NCBI RefSeq assembly: GCF_003345655.1
Contig: NZ_QQOH01000003.1
Span: forward strand, 310,001-374,000
DNA from: Motiliproteus coralliicola
GTDB taxonomy: Bacteria; Pseudomonadota; Gammaproteobacteria; Pseudomonadales; Balneatricaceae
Length of the DNA: 64,000 nucleotides
Reading direction: 5' to 3'
Made by a program: the position numbers and the translations under genes. Shown piece after piece: positions 53,818 to 62,250 of the stretch. Below the pieces are notes generated by a model. The model was not told the DNA's origin and did not search any database. It worked only from the letters and a program-made list of their open reading frames with translations. Numbering within the stretch: the first letter of the stretch is position 1; each line of letters starts with the position of its first letter.

Positions 53818-54774
53818 TTACATGGGGTGAAGCACCGTCGCTTCCGGCGGACGGGCGTGTTTGAGCAATAGCTCCTTAAACAGCGATAGGATCCGGTTTT
53901 GCAGATTCTGCGGACGGATCATCAACTGGTAGGTATTGGTGTAGCCGAACTGACGGGTCAGCAGCGGGTGCAGATCCGCTTGCCAGGGTTGCTGTCTGGC
54001 CAGGTGTTCGGGCAGGTAGCCGATAAATTTCCCCGACAGGATCAACGCCAGGCGTGACTCCTGATGCACCGCTGAGGCCTGGGTGCGCCAGTGCTCCATC
54101 GCCGGATCAAACTGGTGCCCGGCCCGCATCCTAAAGGATTCGATGAAGCTGCAATCATTGAGTCGCTCCAAGGTCTGGCGGTTATCCGGGGCACCGAACA
54201 GCTCGTGGCCACGGGCGCAGTACAGCGCCATTCGCTCATCAAACAACCGCTCACAACGCAGCTGCGGTTGCGGGTACAGCAACATCGCAATCCCGGCATG
54301 CATACTGCCATCGGCAATCGCCGGTGGAATCGATTCGGCCGCCAAGGTATGCAGGTGCAGCTTGACGCCCGGTGCCACCTCGTTGAACTCACGCAGGGTG
54401 TCGACCAAACCGCTGTTCTGGATATAGATCACCTGCTCGGCCACGGCGATATGCAGATCCCCCAGCAGCTGATGGTGGGTCTGGTTGATCCGGTTGCGGA
54501 ACTGTTCCAGCGCCTCGATCAACTCCTGGGTTGCCTCATACACCACCCGCCCCTGCTCGGTAACGCTGAAGCCCGCCCGCCCCCGGGTACAGAGGCGCAT
54601 ATCGAGGCGTTTCTCCAGATCGCTCATGTAATTGGAGATGGTCGAGGTAGCGACATTGAGCTCGGTTTCGGCGGCTGAGAAACCGCCTGCATCCACGACC
54701 GCTTTGAAAATCCGCAGCAGTTTCAGATCGATATCGGCCAGCTGACGTGACAGCGGGGTTTTTTGGCGTCCCAT
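53818..54774 (-). CDS. LysR family transcriptional regulator
   Basis: 318 residues; HTH KLLRIFKAVVDAGGFSAAETELNVATSTISNYMSDLEKRL. Divergent from gabD with a 218-base spacer (54775-54992), whose A/T-rich part near 54800-54840 may hold its operator. Probably regulates the gab genes. The HTH is followed by a LysR effector domain with typical FNEVAPGVKLHLHTLAAE. Confidence 0.92.
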   Translation of the reverse strand: MGRQKTPLSRQLADIDLKLLRIFKAVVDAGGFSAAETELNVATSTISNYMSDLEKRLDMRLCTRGRAGFSVTEQGRVVYEATQELIEALEQFRNRINQTHHQLLGDLHIAVAEQVIYIQNSGLVDTLREFNEVAPGVKLHLHTLAAESIPPAIADGSMHAGIAMLLYPQPQLRCERLFDERMALYCARGHELFGAPDNRQTLERLNDCSFIESFRMRAGHQFDPAMEHWRTQASAVHQESRLALILSGKFIGYLPEHLARQQPWQADLHPLLTRQFGYTNTYQLMIRPQNLQNRILSLFKELLLKHARPPEATVLHPM

Positions 54775-54992
54775 ATAAATACCACCAAGACTTCTTAGTT
54801 TTGATTATGCAAAAGTAAAGATAGCAATAATTATATTTTTCCCAAAAGTGTTTCTGCTTTTAATGGCTCCATAGACACGTACAGCCCCGCGTGGGGGCGC
54901 TTTGCACTCAAAAAGCGGATCCCATCAGGGTACACCAACAAAAATCGAGTCTGGCGAACGCATTGCCGACCAATGACATGAGGACATCCACG

Positions 54993-56450
54993 ATGACCAT
55001 CCAACTCAACGATATGAGCCTGATCAAAACTCGCCCCTACGTTAACGGCGAGTGGATCAAGGGCGTAGGCACACTGGATGTGACCAACCCGGCTACCGGC
55101 AAGCTGATCACCAGCATCGAAGTGGCGGGTGCTGCCGAGACCGAGCAAGCGATCGAAGCTGCCGACAAAGCGATGCAGAGCTGGAAAGCACTGCCGGCCA
55201 AGGCTCGCGCCGATGTACTGCGCGCCTGGTACAACCTGATCATGGCCAACCTGGAAGACCTGGCGATCATCATGACCGCCGAGCAGGGCAAGGTACTGGC
55301 CGAGTCCCGTGGTGAAGTTGCCTACGCCGCTTCCTTTATCGAGTGGTTTGCCGAAGAAGGCCGTCGCCTCTACGGCGACGTTATCGCCCTGCCGCAGACC
55401 GACCGTCGCGGTATCGTGGTCAAGCAACCGGTTGGTGTGGTCGGTGCGATCACCCCGTGGAACTTCCCGAGCGCGATGATCACCCGTAAGGCGGGCCCGG
55501 CACTGGCCGTTGGCTGCTCCATCGTTATCAAGCCGGCTTCTGAAACCCCGCTGTCTGCCCTGGCACTGGCCGAACTGGCCGACCGTGCCGGTCTGCCTGC
55601 CGGTCTGCTGAACGTGGTTCCGGGTTCTTCCCGCGAAATCGGCGCCGTTATCACCGGCAGCCCGACCGTTCGCAAGTTCACTTTCACCGGCTCCACTCCG
55701 GTCGGCAAGCTGCTGATGAAGCAATGCGCCGAAACCGTGAAGAAGGTTTCCATGGAGCTGGGCGGCAACGCACCGGTCATCGTGTTTGACGATGCCGACC
55801 TGGATAAAGCCGTTGCCGGCGCTGCCGCTTCCAAGTACCGCAACTCCGGCCAGACCTGCATCTGCGTCAACCGGATGCTGGTTCAGGAAGGTATCTACGA
55901 CAAGTTCGTCGCCAAGCTGGCCGAGACCGTCGGCAACTACAAGCTGGGTGATGGCCTGGAAGAGAGCAACACCCACGGCCCTCAGGTTACCGCCAAGGCC
56001 GCTCAGGACATCGACAGCATCGTTCAGGACACCGTCGCCCAAGGCGCCAACCTGCTGTGCGGTGGTAAGTTCAGCGAGCAAGGCCCGACCTTCTACGAGC
56101 CGACCATCCTGACCGATGTCGACAGCTCCATGCGCGCCTACCGTGAAGAGATCTTCGGCCCGGTCGCTCCGATCGTGAAATTCAAGACCGAAGAGGAAGC
56201 GATCGCGATGGCCAACGACACCGAGTTTGGTCTGGCTGCCTACATCTACACCCGCGACATCGGCCGCAGCTGGCGTGTGTCCGAAGGTGTTGACTACGGC
56301 ATGGTCGGCGTTAACGAAGTGGCCATCACCTCCGACGTCATCCCGTTCGGCGGCATGAAGGAGTCCGGTGTGGGTCGTGAAGGTTCCAAGTACGGCATCG
56401 AAGACTACATCGAAACCAAGTACATCTGCATGGGCGCTCTGGATCAGTAA
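54993..56450 (+). CDS. gabD: Succinate/glutarate semialdehyde dehydrogenase GabD-like
   Basis: 485 residues from the ATG at 54993, with GAGGA ten bases upstream. NAD(P)-dependent aldehyde dehydrogenase. Conserved pieces: WNFPSAMITRKAGPALAVGC, KPASETPLSALALAEL, FTGSTPVGKLLM, Glu of MELGGNAPVIVFDDADLDKA, and the catalytic Cys in NSGQTCICVNRMLV. Oxidises succinate semialdehyde, or glutarate semialdehyde if it works as DavD in lysine catabolism. Paired with gabT 94 bases downstream. Confidence 0.94.
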   Translation: MTIQLNDMSLIKTRPYVNGEWIKGVGTLDVTNPATGKLITSIEVAGAAETEQAIEAADKAMQSWKALPAKARADVLRAWYNLIMANLEDLAIIMTAEQGKVLAESRGEVAYAASFIEWFAEEGRRLYGDVIALPQTDRRGIVVKQPVGVVGAITPWNFPSAMITRKAGPALAVGCSIVIKPASETPLSALALAELADRAGLPAGLLNVVPGSSREIGAVITGSPTVRKFTFTGSTPVGKLLMKQCAETVKKVSMELGGNAPVIVFDDADLDKAVAGAAASKYRNSGQTCICVNRMLVQEGIYDKFVAKLAETVGNYKLGDGLEESNTHGPQVTAKAAQDIDSIVQDTVAQGANLLCGGKFSEQGPTFYEPTILTDVDSSMRAYREEIFGPVAPIVKFKTEEEAIAMANDTEFGLAAYIYTRDIGRSWRVSEGVDYGMVGVNEVAITSDVIPFGGMKESGVGREGSKYGIEDYIETKYICMGALDQ

Positions 56451-56544
56451 GCGACCCGTGACATCAGTGCGCGACGGCCCAGGTCGTCGCGCCGTGCATA
56501 TAACAACTGTCCGTTGAGACAGAGGATCATAAAGAGGATTACTG

Positions 56545-57828
56545 ATGACTACTAACGCAGAACTGCAGGCGCGCAAAGAGAACGCAATCGCCCGCGGCCA
56601 GGGCACCCTGGCTCCGGTTTACGTCGAGCGTGCCGAAAATGCTGAGCTCTGGGACGTCGAAGGCAAGCGCTACATCGACTTCGGTAGCGGCATTGCGGTC
56701 GGTAACACCGGTCACGTTCACCCGAAGGTGACCGCGGCTGTACAGGAGCAGATTCAGAAGTTCAGCCACACCTGTGTGATGGTGACTCCTTACGAAGTAG
56801 CCGTTGAGCTGGCCGAAAAGCTGAACGAGCTGGCCCCTGGCGACACCCCGAAGAAAACCACCTTTGTCACCACCGGTGCCGAAGCGGTTGAGAACTGTGT
56901 CAAGATCGCCCGCGCCCACACCGGTCGTCGCGGCGTGATCGCTTTCAACGGTGGCTTCCACGGCCGTACCAACCTGGCGATGGCGCTGACCGGCAAGATC
57001 ACCCCGTACAAGAACCTGTTCGGTCCGTTCCCCGGTGATGTGTTCCACGCGCCCTTCCCGGCCGAAGCCCTGGGTGTTTCCGTTAAGGACTCCCTGAAAG
57101 GCCTAGAGACCCTGTTCAAAGTGGATATCGCACCGACCGACGTGGCTGCGATCATCGTTGAGCCGGTTCAGGGTGAAGGTGGTTTCTACCCGGCCCCGAA
57201 CGAGTTCCTGCAGGCGCTGCGCAAGCTGTGTGACGAGCACGGCATCATGCTGATCATCGACGAAATCCAGTCCGGCTTCGCCCGTACCGGTAAGTTCTTC
57301 GCCGCCGAGCACGCTGGTGTTGAAGCAGACCTGATGACCTCCGCCAAGGGTATCGCCGGCGGTTTCCCGATCGCCGCCGTGATCGGTAAAGCCGAAGTCA
57401 TGGACGCGCCGCTTCCCGGCGGTCTGGGTGGCACCTACGGTGGTTCCCCGATCGGTTGTGCCGCTGCACTGGCCGTTATCGATGTGATCAAGGAAGAGAA
57501 CCTAGTCGAGCGTGCCAACCACATCGGCGCCCTGTTCAAGGAGCGTCTGGTGGCAATGCAGCGCGACCACGCCGATGTGATCGGTGAAATTCGTGCCGAC
57601 CGTGGCGCCATGATCGCGATGGAGCTGGTCAAAGAGGGCGACAACGAGCAGCCCAACGCCGAGCTGCCCGGCAAGCTAGTTGCCAAGGCTCACGAAAAAG
57701 GCCTGGTCCTGCTGTCCTGCGGCTACCGCGGCAACGTAATCCGCTTCCTGCCGGCCCTGACCATCAGCGACGAGCTGATCAACGAAGGTCTGGATATCCT
57801 GGCCGAGTGTCTGGCTGAGCTGGCCTGA
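56545..57828 (+). CDS. gabT: 4-aminobutyrate (or 5-aminovalerate) aminotransferase GabT-like
   Basis: 427-residue class III PLP aminotransferase. PLP-binding features: FVTTGAEAVENCVKIARAHTGR, the Asp in LLIIDEIQSGFARTGKFF, and the Lys in MTSAKGIAGGFPIAAVIG. It transaminates GABA to succinate semialdehyde or 5-aminovalerate to glutarate semialdehyde. Same strand as gabD; followed by a good terminator. Confidence 0.94.
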   Translation: MTTNAELQARKENAIARGQGTLAPVYVERAENAELWDVEGKRYIDFGSGIAVGNTGHVHPKVTAAVQEQIQKFSHTCVMVTPYEVAVELAEKLNELAPGDTPKKTTFVTTGAEAVENCVKIARAHTGRRGVIAFNGGFHGRTNLAMALTGKITPYKNLFGPFPGDVFHAPFPAEALGVSVKDSLKGLETLFKVDIAPTDVAAIIVEPVQGEGGFYPAPNEFLQALRKLCDEHGIMLIIDEIQSGFARTGKFFAAEHAGVEADLMTSAKGIAGGFPIAAVIGKAEVMDAPLPGGLGGTYGGSPIGCAAALAVIDVIKEENLVERANHIGALFKERLVAMQRDHADVIGEIRADRGAMIAMELVKEGDNEQPNAELPGKLVAKAHEKGLVLLSCGYRGNVIRFLPALTISDELINEGLDILAECLAELA

Positions 57829-57888
57829 TCAAGCTGGATAGTTTAGGCCGCGCTCTCTAACAGGCCTGAACAAATCCTTCTAAAGAAA

Positions 57889-57915
57889 GGGTGAGCCTCT
57901 GGCTCGCCCTTTTTT
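57889..57915 (+). terminator. Rho-independent terminator of gabDT
   Basis: GGGTGAGCC (57889-57897) and GGCTCGCCC (57901-57909) pair with one G-U around TCT, followed by six Ts. It lies 61 bases after the gabT stop. Confidence 0.9.
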
Positions 57916-58073
57916 GTGCTGCTTTTCCTACTCTTTAGCCCACCCTCGGGCTGGCAGATTGGTCCGATCCGTGTAACATCAGCCCGTGTAAATCAGCGGC
58001 CTCTTAGCCATCCGCTCCCCAGCATCAGCCACCCGCGTTCAAGCCCGGCCCACAACGCGTTACCGAGTTCGTC

Positions 58074-58589
58074 ATGTCTGCTTTTCTCCTTTCGCAAATT
58101 CTTGCCGGGTTGGTAATCCTGGTCGATGCCACCGCCTTGCAGATGCGAAAACGCAGTCACCTGCAGCTCTGTCTCTGTCTGGCCTCATCGCTGCTGGCGA
58201 TCCATTTCTTTCTGCTCGATAAGCAGACCGCCGGCTGGATGATGGTCCTGGCCGCGGTGCGCTTCTTTATCACCATCCACTGGCAGTCGAAGTGGCTGGC
58301 CGCGCTGTTCGTCGTCGTATCGCTGACGACGACCGCCTACACCTTCGCCGGTTATCTGAGCCTGCTCAGCGGTGCCGGTAATCTGCTCTCAACCCTGGGC
58401 AGCTTCTGCAAGACCGACCGGGCCCTGCGGCTGATGCTGATCAGTGCGTCCTGCTGCTGGATCGTGCACAACACCCTGGCCTTCACCCCGCTGGGCATTT
58501 TGGTCGAGGGGATTTTCCTCAGCAGCGGCCTGATTGGCTTCTACCGCTACCACCTGCGTCCTAAACCCAAACCCTGTGATGCCCCTTAG
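58074..58589 (+). CDS. YgjV family inner-membrane protein
   Basis: 171 residues with about six helices (LAGLVILVDATALQMRKRSHLQLCLCLASSLLAIHFFLLDKQTAGWMMVL). The pattern of short helices with LLSGAGNLLSTLGSFCKTDRALRLMLI matches the YgjV family of unknown function. Not part of gabDT, since a terminator lies between. Confidence 0.85.
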   Translation: MSAFLLSQILAGLVILVDATALQMRKRSHLQLCLCLASSLLAIHFFLLDKQTAGWMMVLAAVRFFITIHWQSKWLAALFVVVSLTTTAYTFAGYLSLLSGAGNLLSTLGSFCKTDRALRLMLISASCCWIVHNTLAFTPLGILVEGIFLSSGLIGFYRYHLRPKPKPCDAP

Positions 58590-58810
58590 CCCTAGCCGAT
58601 AAAGATGTTCATTTGAGTTATAGCTATCTGGTCCGTTGGAGCTTTTGATAGCCGATAAGCCCCCTAACCTGCCCGGATAAACGGAATGAAATCCAGTCTC
58701 GCTCAATTGAAGACCACGAACAGCCTCAGCATCTCTGGCCAAGGGTAACCCGATGTCTCCCTTGCAACCCTTTACAACGCTCAGCCGCTGTCGCCTAGAA
58801 GGAGCTAACC

Positions 58811-60025
58811 ATGACTGACACCTATGACTACCTGATCGTCGGGGGCGGCATCGTTGGACTTTCGACCGCCTGGCAACTGCAGCAGCGCTGCCCCGACAAG
58901 CGCATTGTACTGCTGGAAAAAGAGGACCAGTTCGCTCAGCACCAGACCGGCCATAACAGTGGAGTGATCCATGCCGGCGTCTATTATGCGCCGGGCAGCC
59001 TGAAGGCCGAGTTCTGCCGCGAAGGTGTGAATAAGACCATCCGCTTCTGCGAAGAGCACGGCATCAACTACGACCAGTGCGGCAAACTGCTGGTGGCCAC
59101 CAACGCGGTCGAACACGAGCGCATGCTGGCGCTGTACGAGCGCTGCCATCAGAACCAGTTGGATGTCGAATTGCTGGAGGCGGATGAACTTAAGACCCGC
59201 GAGCCCAACATCCAGGGGGTCGGCGCCATTCTGGTGAAGACCACCGGGATCGTCGACTACCGTCAGGTCTGCAACAAGATGGCAGAGCGTTTCCGCGAGC
59301 TGGGTGGCAGCACTCAGCTCAATACCCGAGTCACCGGACTCAAAGAGACTCCGGATAGCATTCAGATCCAGACCAATCAGGGCACCCTGGCGTGCCGCTT
59401 TCTGATCTGCTGCTCCGGTCTGATGGCCGACCGCATGACCCGCATGCTGGGCATCCCCACGGACTTCCAGATCGTGCCGTTCCGCGGCGAGTACTACCGC
59501 CTGCCGCCCGAGAAGAACCAGATCGTCAAACACCTGATCTATCCGATCCCGGATCCGGAACTGCCCTTCCTGGGTGTTCACCTGACCCGGATGATCGATG
59601 GCTCCGTCACCGTCGGCCCGAACGCGGTACAGGGCTGGAAACGCGAAGGCTACGGCAAGATCAACATCAGCCTGCGGGATATCTGGGATATGGTTCGTTT
59701 CCCCGGCTTCTGGCGGGTGCTCAAGGAACACCTGGGCACCGGCCTGGTCGAGACCAAAAATTCCTGGTGGAAACCGGGCTACCTAAAGCTGGTGCAGAAA
59801 TACTGCCCGTCGGTTCAACTCAGTGATCTGCAGCCCTACCCGGCAGGCATTCGGGCCCAGGCGGTACTGAACGATGGCACCCTGGTGCATGACTTCCTAT
59901 TTGCCGAAAGCCCGCGCTCGCTGCATGTCTGCAACGCGCCGTCACCGGCGGCAACTTCAGCAATTCCGATCGGCAACCATATCGTCGAACGGATTCTGGC
60001 AGGGCAAGGAACCAACAAGTCATGA
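58811..60025 (+). CDS. lhgO: L-2-hydroxyglutarate oxidase
   Basis: 404 residues, FAD-dependent membrane-associated enzyme that oxidises L-2-hydroxyglutarate to 2-oxoglutarate. FAD-binding start YDYLIVGGGIVGLSTAWQLQQ, then HQTGHNSGVIHAGVYYAPGSLKAEFC (the substrate-linked block) and CCSGLMADRM, RGEYYRL. In other proteobacteria lhgO is tied to csiD and gabDT in glutarate catabolism. No csiD is present in the window. Confidence 0.93.
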   Translation: MTDTYDYLIVGGGIVGLSTAWQLQQRCPDKRIVLLEKEDQFAQHQTGHNSGVIHAGVYYAPGSLKAEFCREGVNKTIRFCEEHGINYDQCGKLLVATNAVEHERMLALYERCHQNQLDVELLEADELKTREPNIQGVGAILVKTTGIVDYRQVCNKMAERFRELGGSTQLNTRVTGLKETPDSIQIQTNQGTLACRFLICCSGLMADRMTRMLGIPTDFQIVPFRGEYYRLPPEKNQIVKHLIYPIPDPELPFLGVHLTRMIDGSVTVGPNAVQGWKREGYGKINISLRDIWDMVRFPGFWRVLKEHLGTGLVETKNSWWKPGYLKLVQKYCPSVQLSDLQPYPAGIRAQAVLNDGTLVHDFLFAESPRSLHVCNAPSPAATSAIPIGNHIVERILAGQGTNKS

Positions 60026-60216
60026 TTCGCCCCCTGGTGACAGTCCCCCGACCGCTGTATCGGCTAGCGCTGATCCAGTTACTGTCGCACCCCCCTGGGC
60101 TGCGCGCAGAAGAAACCTCCAACCTACTGCAGCAGCTTTCTGCGCGCCTGCAACAGCGGGAGCTGTTGGTGATCTGCGCCAACGTCGATGGCGGCGCCTA
60201 TCCCGGCACCTTCTAG
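60022..60216 (+). CDS. Small ORF overlapping the end of lhgO
   Basis: 64 residues; the ATG overlaps the lhgO stop (ATGA). The product (LIQLLSHPPGLRAEETSNLLQQLSARLQQRELLVICANVDGG) has no family I recognise. Coupling by overlap supports it; absence of domains argues against. Near the end there is a terminator for the opposite strand. Confidence 0.3.
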   Translation: MIRPLVTVPRPLYRLALIQLLSHPPGLRAEETSNLLQQLSARLQQRELLVICANVDGGAYPGTF

Positions 60217-60224
60217 GTCGGAGG

Positions 60225-60257
60225 CAAAAAAAAGGCGTACCGCCAACGCAGTACGCC
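60225..60257 (-). terminator. Terminator of the DsrE gene
   Basis: On the minus strand GGCGTAC (60257-60251) and GTACGCC (60240-60234) pair over seven bases around a ten-base loop, followed by nine Ts (plus 60225-60233). It sits 19 bases beyond the DsrE stop. Confidence 0.88.
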
Positions 60258-60276
60258 CGATCGGGTGAGTATCCGA

Positions 60277-60708
60277 TCAGAAATTGAAAACCCGGGTGCC
60301 CGGTTCGGTCAGCGCCTTGGCCATCACAGCCGGTTTGGCAGCCGTCACACCCTCAAGCAGACTGTCGGCCTTCACGCCTTTGTTGGGCAGATAGAGAGCA
60401 CAGACCTGTACACCGGCCCCGCCCTTCATCAGCTTCTTCATCAGCTGCTCCGGGGTCACGTTCTTCGGCTTGAGCTGCGCACTCTGGTGATCTTTCAGTG
60501 CCATATCGCCGGCGCTGTCGCACAACAGCACATTCACCTTGGCGCCTTGGGCCTGCATGGTGTTGCCCAATACCATCGCCATCCCACGGGTCTGCTGCTC
60601 GGCGCTGGTCAGGGTAATCAGCACCTTGTCGACCGACTCGGCTTGGCCCACGGCGGGGACGGCCAGCAGCGCCGCCATCAACGATACCTTGATCGCTTGT
60701 TTGATCAT
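60277..60708 (-). CDS. Exported DsrE-family protein
   Basis: 143 residues from the ATG at 60708 (GGAGAG six bases upstream; the ATG at 60714 abuts it). Signal peptide (about 1-24, ALLAVPAVGQA). DsrE fold: KVLITLTSAEQQTRGMAMVLGNTMQAQGAKVNVLLCDSAGDMALK and GGAGVQVCALYLPNKGV, with two Cys that could carry persulfide sulfur. Follows the rhodanese gene by 14 bases, so they are one operon and a periplasmic sulfur relay is plausible. Confidence 0.87.
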   Translation of the reverse strand: MIKQAIKVSLMAALLAVPAVGQAESVDKVLITLTSAEQQTRGMAMVLGNTMQAQGAKVNVLLCDSAGDMALKDHQSAQLKPKNVTPEQLMKKLMKGGAGVQVCALYLPNKGVKADSLLEGVTAAKPAVMAKALTEPGTRVFNF

Positions 60709-60722
60709 CTTCATCTCTCCGG

Positions 60723-61322
60723 TTACGAATTGGGTTGCCAAGCCACCGCCTGGTCGATTTTGTAGCTCCAGGGCAGTCCGGAATTACGCCAACCGTTCTG
60801 AGCCCGAACACCCTTGGAGTCACCCTGCTTCAGCTTGCCGCCTTCAAAGCCGTCCACCACGGTCCAGACGTTGGTGTAACCCTGATCTGCCAGCAGATTG
60901 ACCGCCGGTGCGCTGCGGGTCGAACCCGAGCGACACATCACAATAATCGGGGTACCCGGTTTGGCTTTCAGCGCCGCCAGGCGGTTACTGAGCTGGGCCT
61001 CAAAGTCCGGATTTTTCACCATCGCCCAGCTGCTGCGCTTGGCGCTCCAACCGTTACTGTCGGCAACCATCCAGGGCACGTGGATCTGGGTCGGGGTGGC
61101 AAAGCCGGTGAACTTGATCTCAACCGGATCACGAACATCCACCAGAATGGCGTCCTGCTGCTCCTGCATCATCTGCCAGGCTTCGGTGGCGGTCAGATAC
61201 AGATCGAGCTTGGTCTGAGCCGTTGCTTTGGCCGGTTTCTCAGCGCCAATCACCGACGGCGATGCCAATGCACAGACCAACGCCATCGACAATGCTGTAC
61301 GTGTTATCGGTTTTATCATCAT
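60723..61322 (-). CDS. Exported rhodanese-domain protein
   Basis: 199 residues, signal peptide about 1-26 (LVCALASPSVIGA). A single rhodanese domain with the catalytic loop VMCRSGSTRSAPAVNLL; the Cys is the persulfide carrier. DVRDPVEIKFTGF is the conserved start. The C-terminus RAQNGWRNSGLPWSY is a common periplasmic rhodanese ending. Transcribed with dsrE. Two operator-like repeats lie just upstream. Confidence 0.9.
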   Translation of the reverse strand: MMIKPITRTALSMALVCALASPSVIGAEKPAKATAQTKLDLYLTATEAWQMMQEQQDAILVDVRDPVEIKFTGFATPTQIHVPWMVADSNGWSAKRSSWAMVKNPDFEAQLSNRLAALKAKPGTPIIVMCRSGSTRSAPAVNLLADQGYTNVWTVVDGFEGGKLKQGDSKGVRAQNGWRNSGLPWSYKIDQAVAWQPNS

Positions 61323-61333
61323 TCACCTCTTTA

Positions 61334-61349
61334 ATTAGATATACCTAAT
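61334..61349. promoter_or_regulatory. Operator-like inverted repeat ATTAG-N6-CTAAT, copy 1
   Basis: ATTAG (61334-61338), six bases, CTAAT (61345-61349). It is centred 20 bases upstream of the rhodanese start codon and overlaps a TATATC that could be a -10 element on the minus strand. A bound repressor would block RNA polymerase. Confidence 0.6.
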
Positions 61350-61368
61350 GTTAAGATCGCGAGATGAT

Positions 61369-61384
61369 ATTAGCTTTTGCTAAT
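61369..61384. promoter_or_regulatory. Operator-like inverted repeat ATTAG-N6-CTAAT, copy 2
   Basis: ATTAG (61369-61373), CTTTTG, CTAAT (61380-61384). Same half-sites and spacing as copy 1; the centres are 35 bases apart, about 3.3 helical turns. The arms extend to ATTAGC/GCTAAT. Confidence 0.6.
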
Positions 61385-61531
61385 TAATGAAAGCTCATTT
61401 TCACTGCCCGGATAAATTCAGGCTCGATAAAGCCGTCGACGTAGACGCTGGGAATGGTGAAGTTCGTCAGCGACAACCTAACAAAAACGGTTGAGTGGAA
61501 AGGAATGAAAGAGAGGAAGGAAAAGCAGCAA

Positions 61532-61561
61532 GCGTCCCGTGGAGCTGAAGCCACGAGACGC
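61532..61561 (-). terminator. Possible terminator of the CBS gene
   Basis: Minus-strand arms GCGTC-T-CGTGG and CCACG-G-GACGC pair with one mismatch around eight bases and are followed by TTGCTGCTTTTCC. Lies 50 bases after the CBS stop, in the 288-base gap that also holds the two operators. Confidence 0.45.
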
Positions 61562-61610
61562 ATCAGGTAGGAAACTGATTGGAAGCTCGCTGGAAACGAC
61601 TAAGCCTATA

Positions 61611-62051
61611 TCAGCCCTTCTTGGCCTTCTTCTGCTCGTCGAGCATCAGATCCAATGCCTTGAGCAGATCCAACGCCGACAGCATGCCCACCAGATCCTG
61701 ATCCTTGTTCAGCACCGGCAACGCGCCGAAGCGATGTTGGGTCAACACCTTGGTGGCCTTGGCGATAGTGTCATAGGTATGGGCCACCACCACGTTGGTG
61801 GTCATCAGATCGCCAACGCTGAGATTGTCGTCCAGGTTGTAGATATGGGACAGGTCAGGCGCTTCATCGACCCACTCCGGACGACGCAGATCGCGGTCGC
61901 TGATGATGCCGACCAGATTCCGATCCTCATCGACCACCGGCATATGCCGGACATCGTTCTCCCGCATCCGGAAAAATGTCTGGCGAATCCCGTCCTCGGG
62001 ATTGGCGACCAGAACTTTAGAGGTCATAAAGGTGCTGACTTTCAATGGCAT
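61611..62051 (-). CDS. CBS domain protein
   Basis: 146 residues from the ATG at 62051 (MPLKVSTFMTSKVLVANPEDG). Two CBS repeats: about 5-62 (MRENDVRHMPVVDEDRNLVGIISDRDL) and 80-138 (VGDLMTTNVVVAHTYDTIAKATKVLTQHRFGALPVLNKD). A stand-alone CBS pair likely binds adenine nucleotides and regulates a partner; none is evident. Confidence 0.92.
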   Translation of the reverse strand: MPLKVSTFMTSKVLVANPEDGIRQTFFRMRENDVRHMPVVDEDRNLVGIISDRDLRRPEWVDEAPDLSHIYNLDDNLSVGDLMTTNVVVAHTYDTIAKATKVLTQHRFGALPVLNKDQDLVGMLSALDLLKALDLMLDEQKKAKKG

Positions 62052-62250
62052 GGGTGACTCCTTGTATGCCTGATTTGGGTGTTCAGACCCCAGTACACCC
62101 AAAGCTACGGGTGCTTGCAACCAATAAGCTTATAGAAATCGAGGGAACTGATCCGGATCAGGGTATCTAACAGTCACGAATCTCAGACTTGAGCAAACGT
62201 CCCTCAAGGATTAAGTTGCGCTCTTAGACTGCACAAGGATATCCCGAGCT

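Noticed and set aside
53780-53820. Sequence GGTTCAAGTCC resembling a tRNA T-arm
   Set aside because: No matching acceptor, D or anticodon stems can be built around it.
54831-56606. Minus-strand open frame of 591 codons over gabD
   Set aside because: Antisense to a certain gabD gene; the translation has no recognisable domain and reflects codon bias of the real gene.
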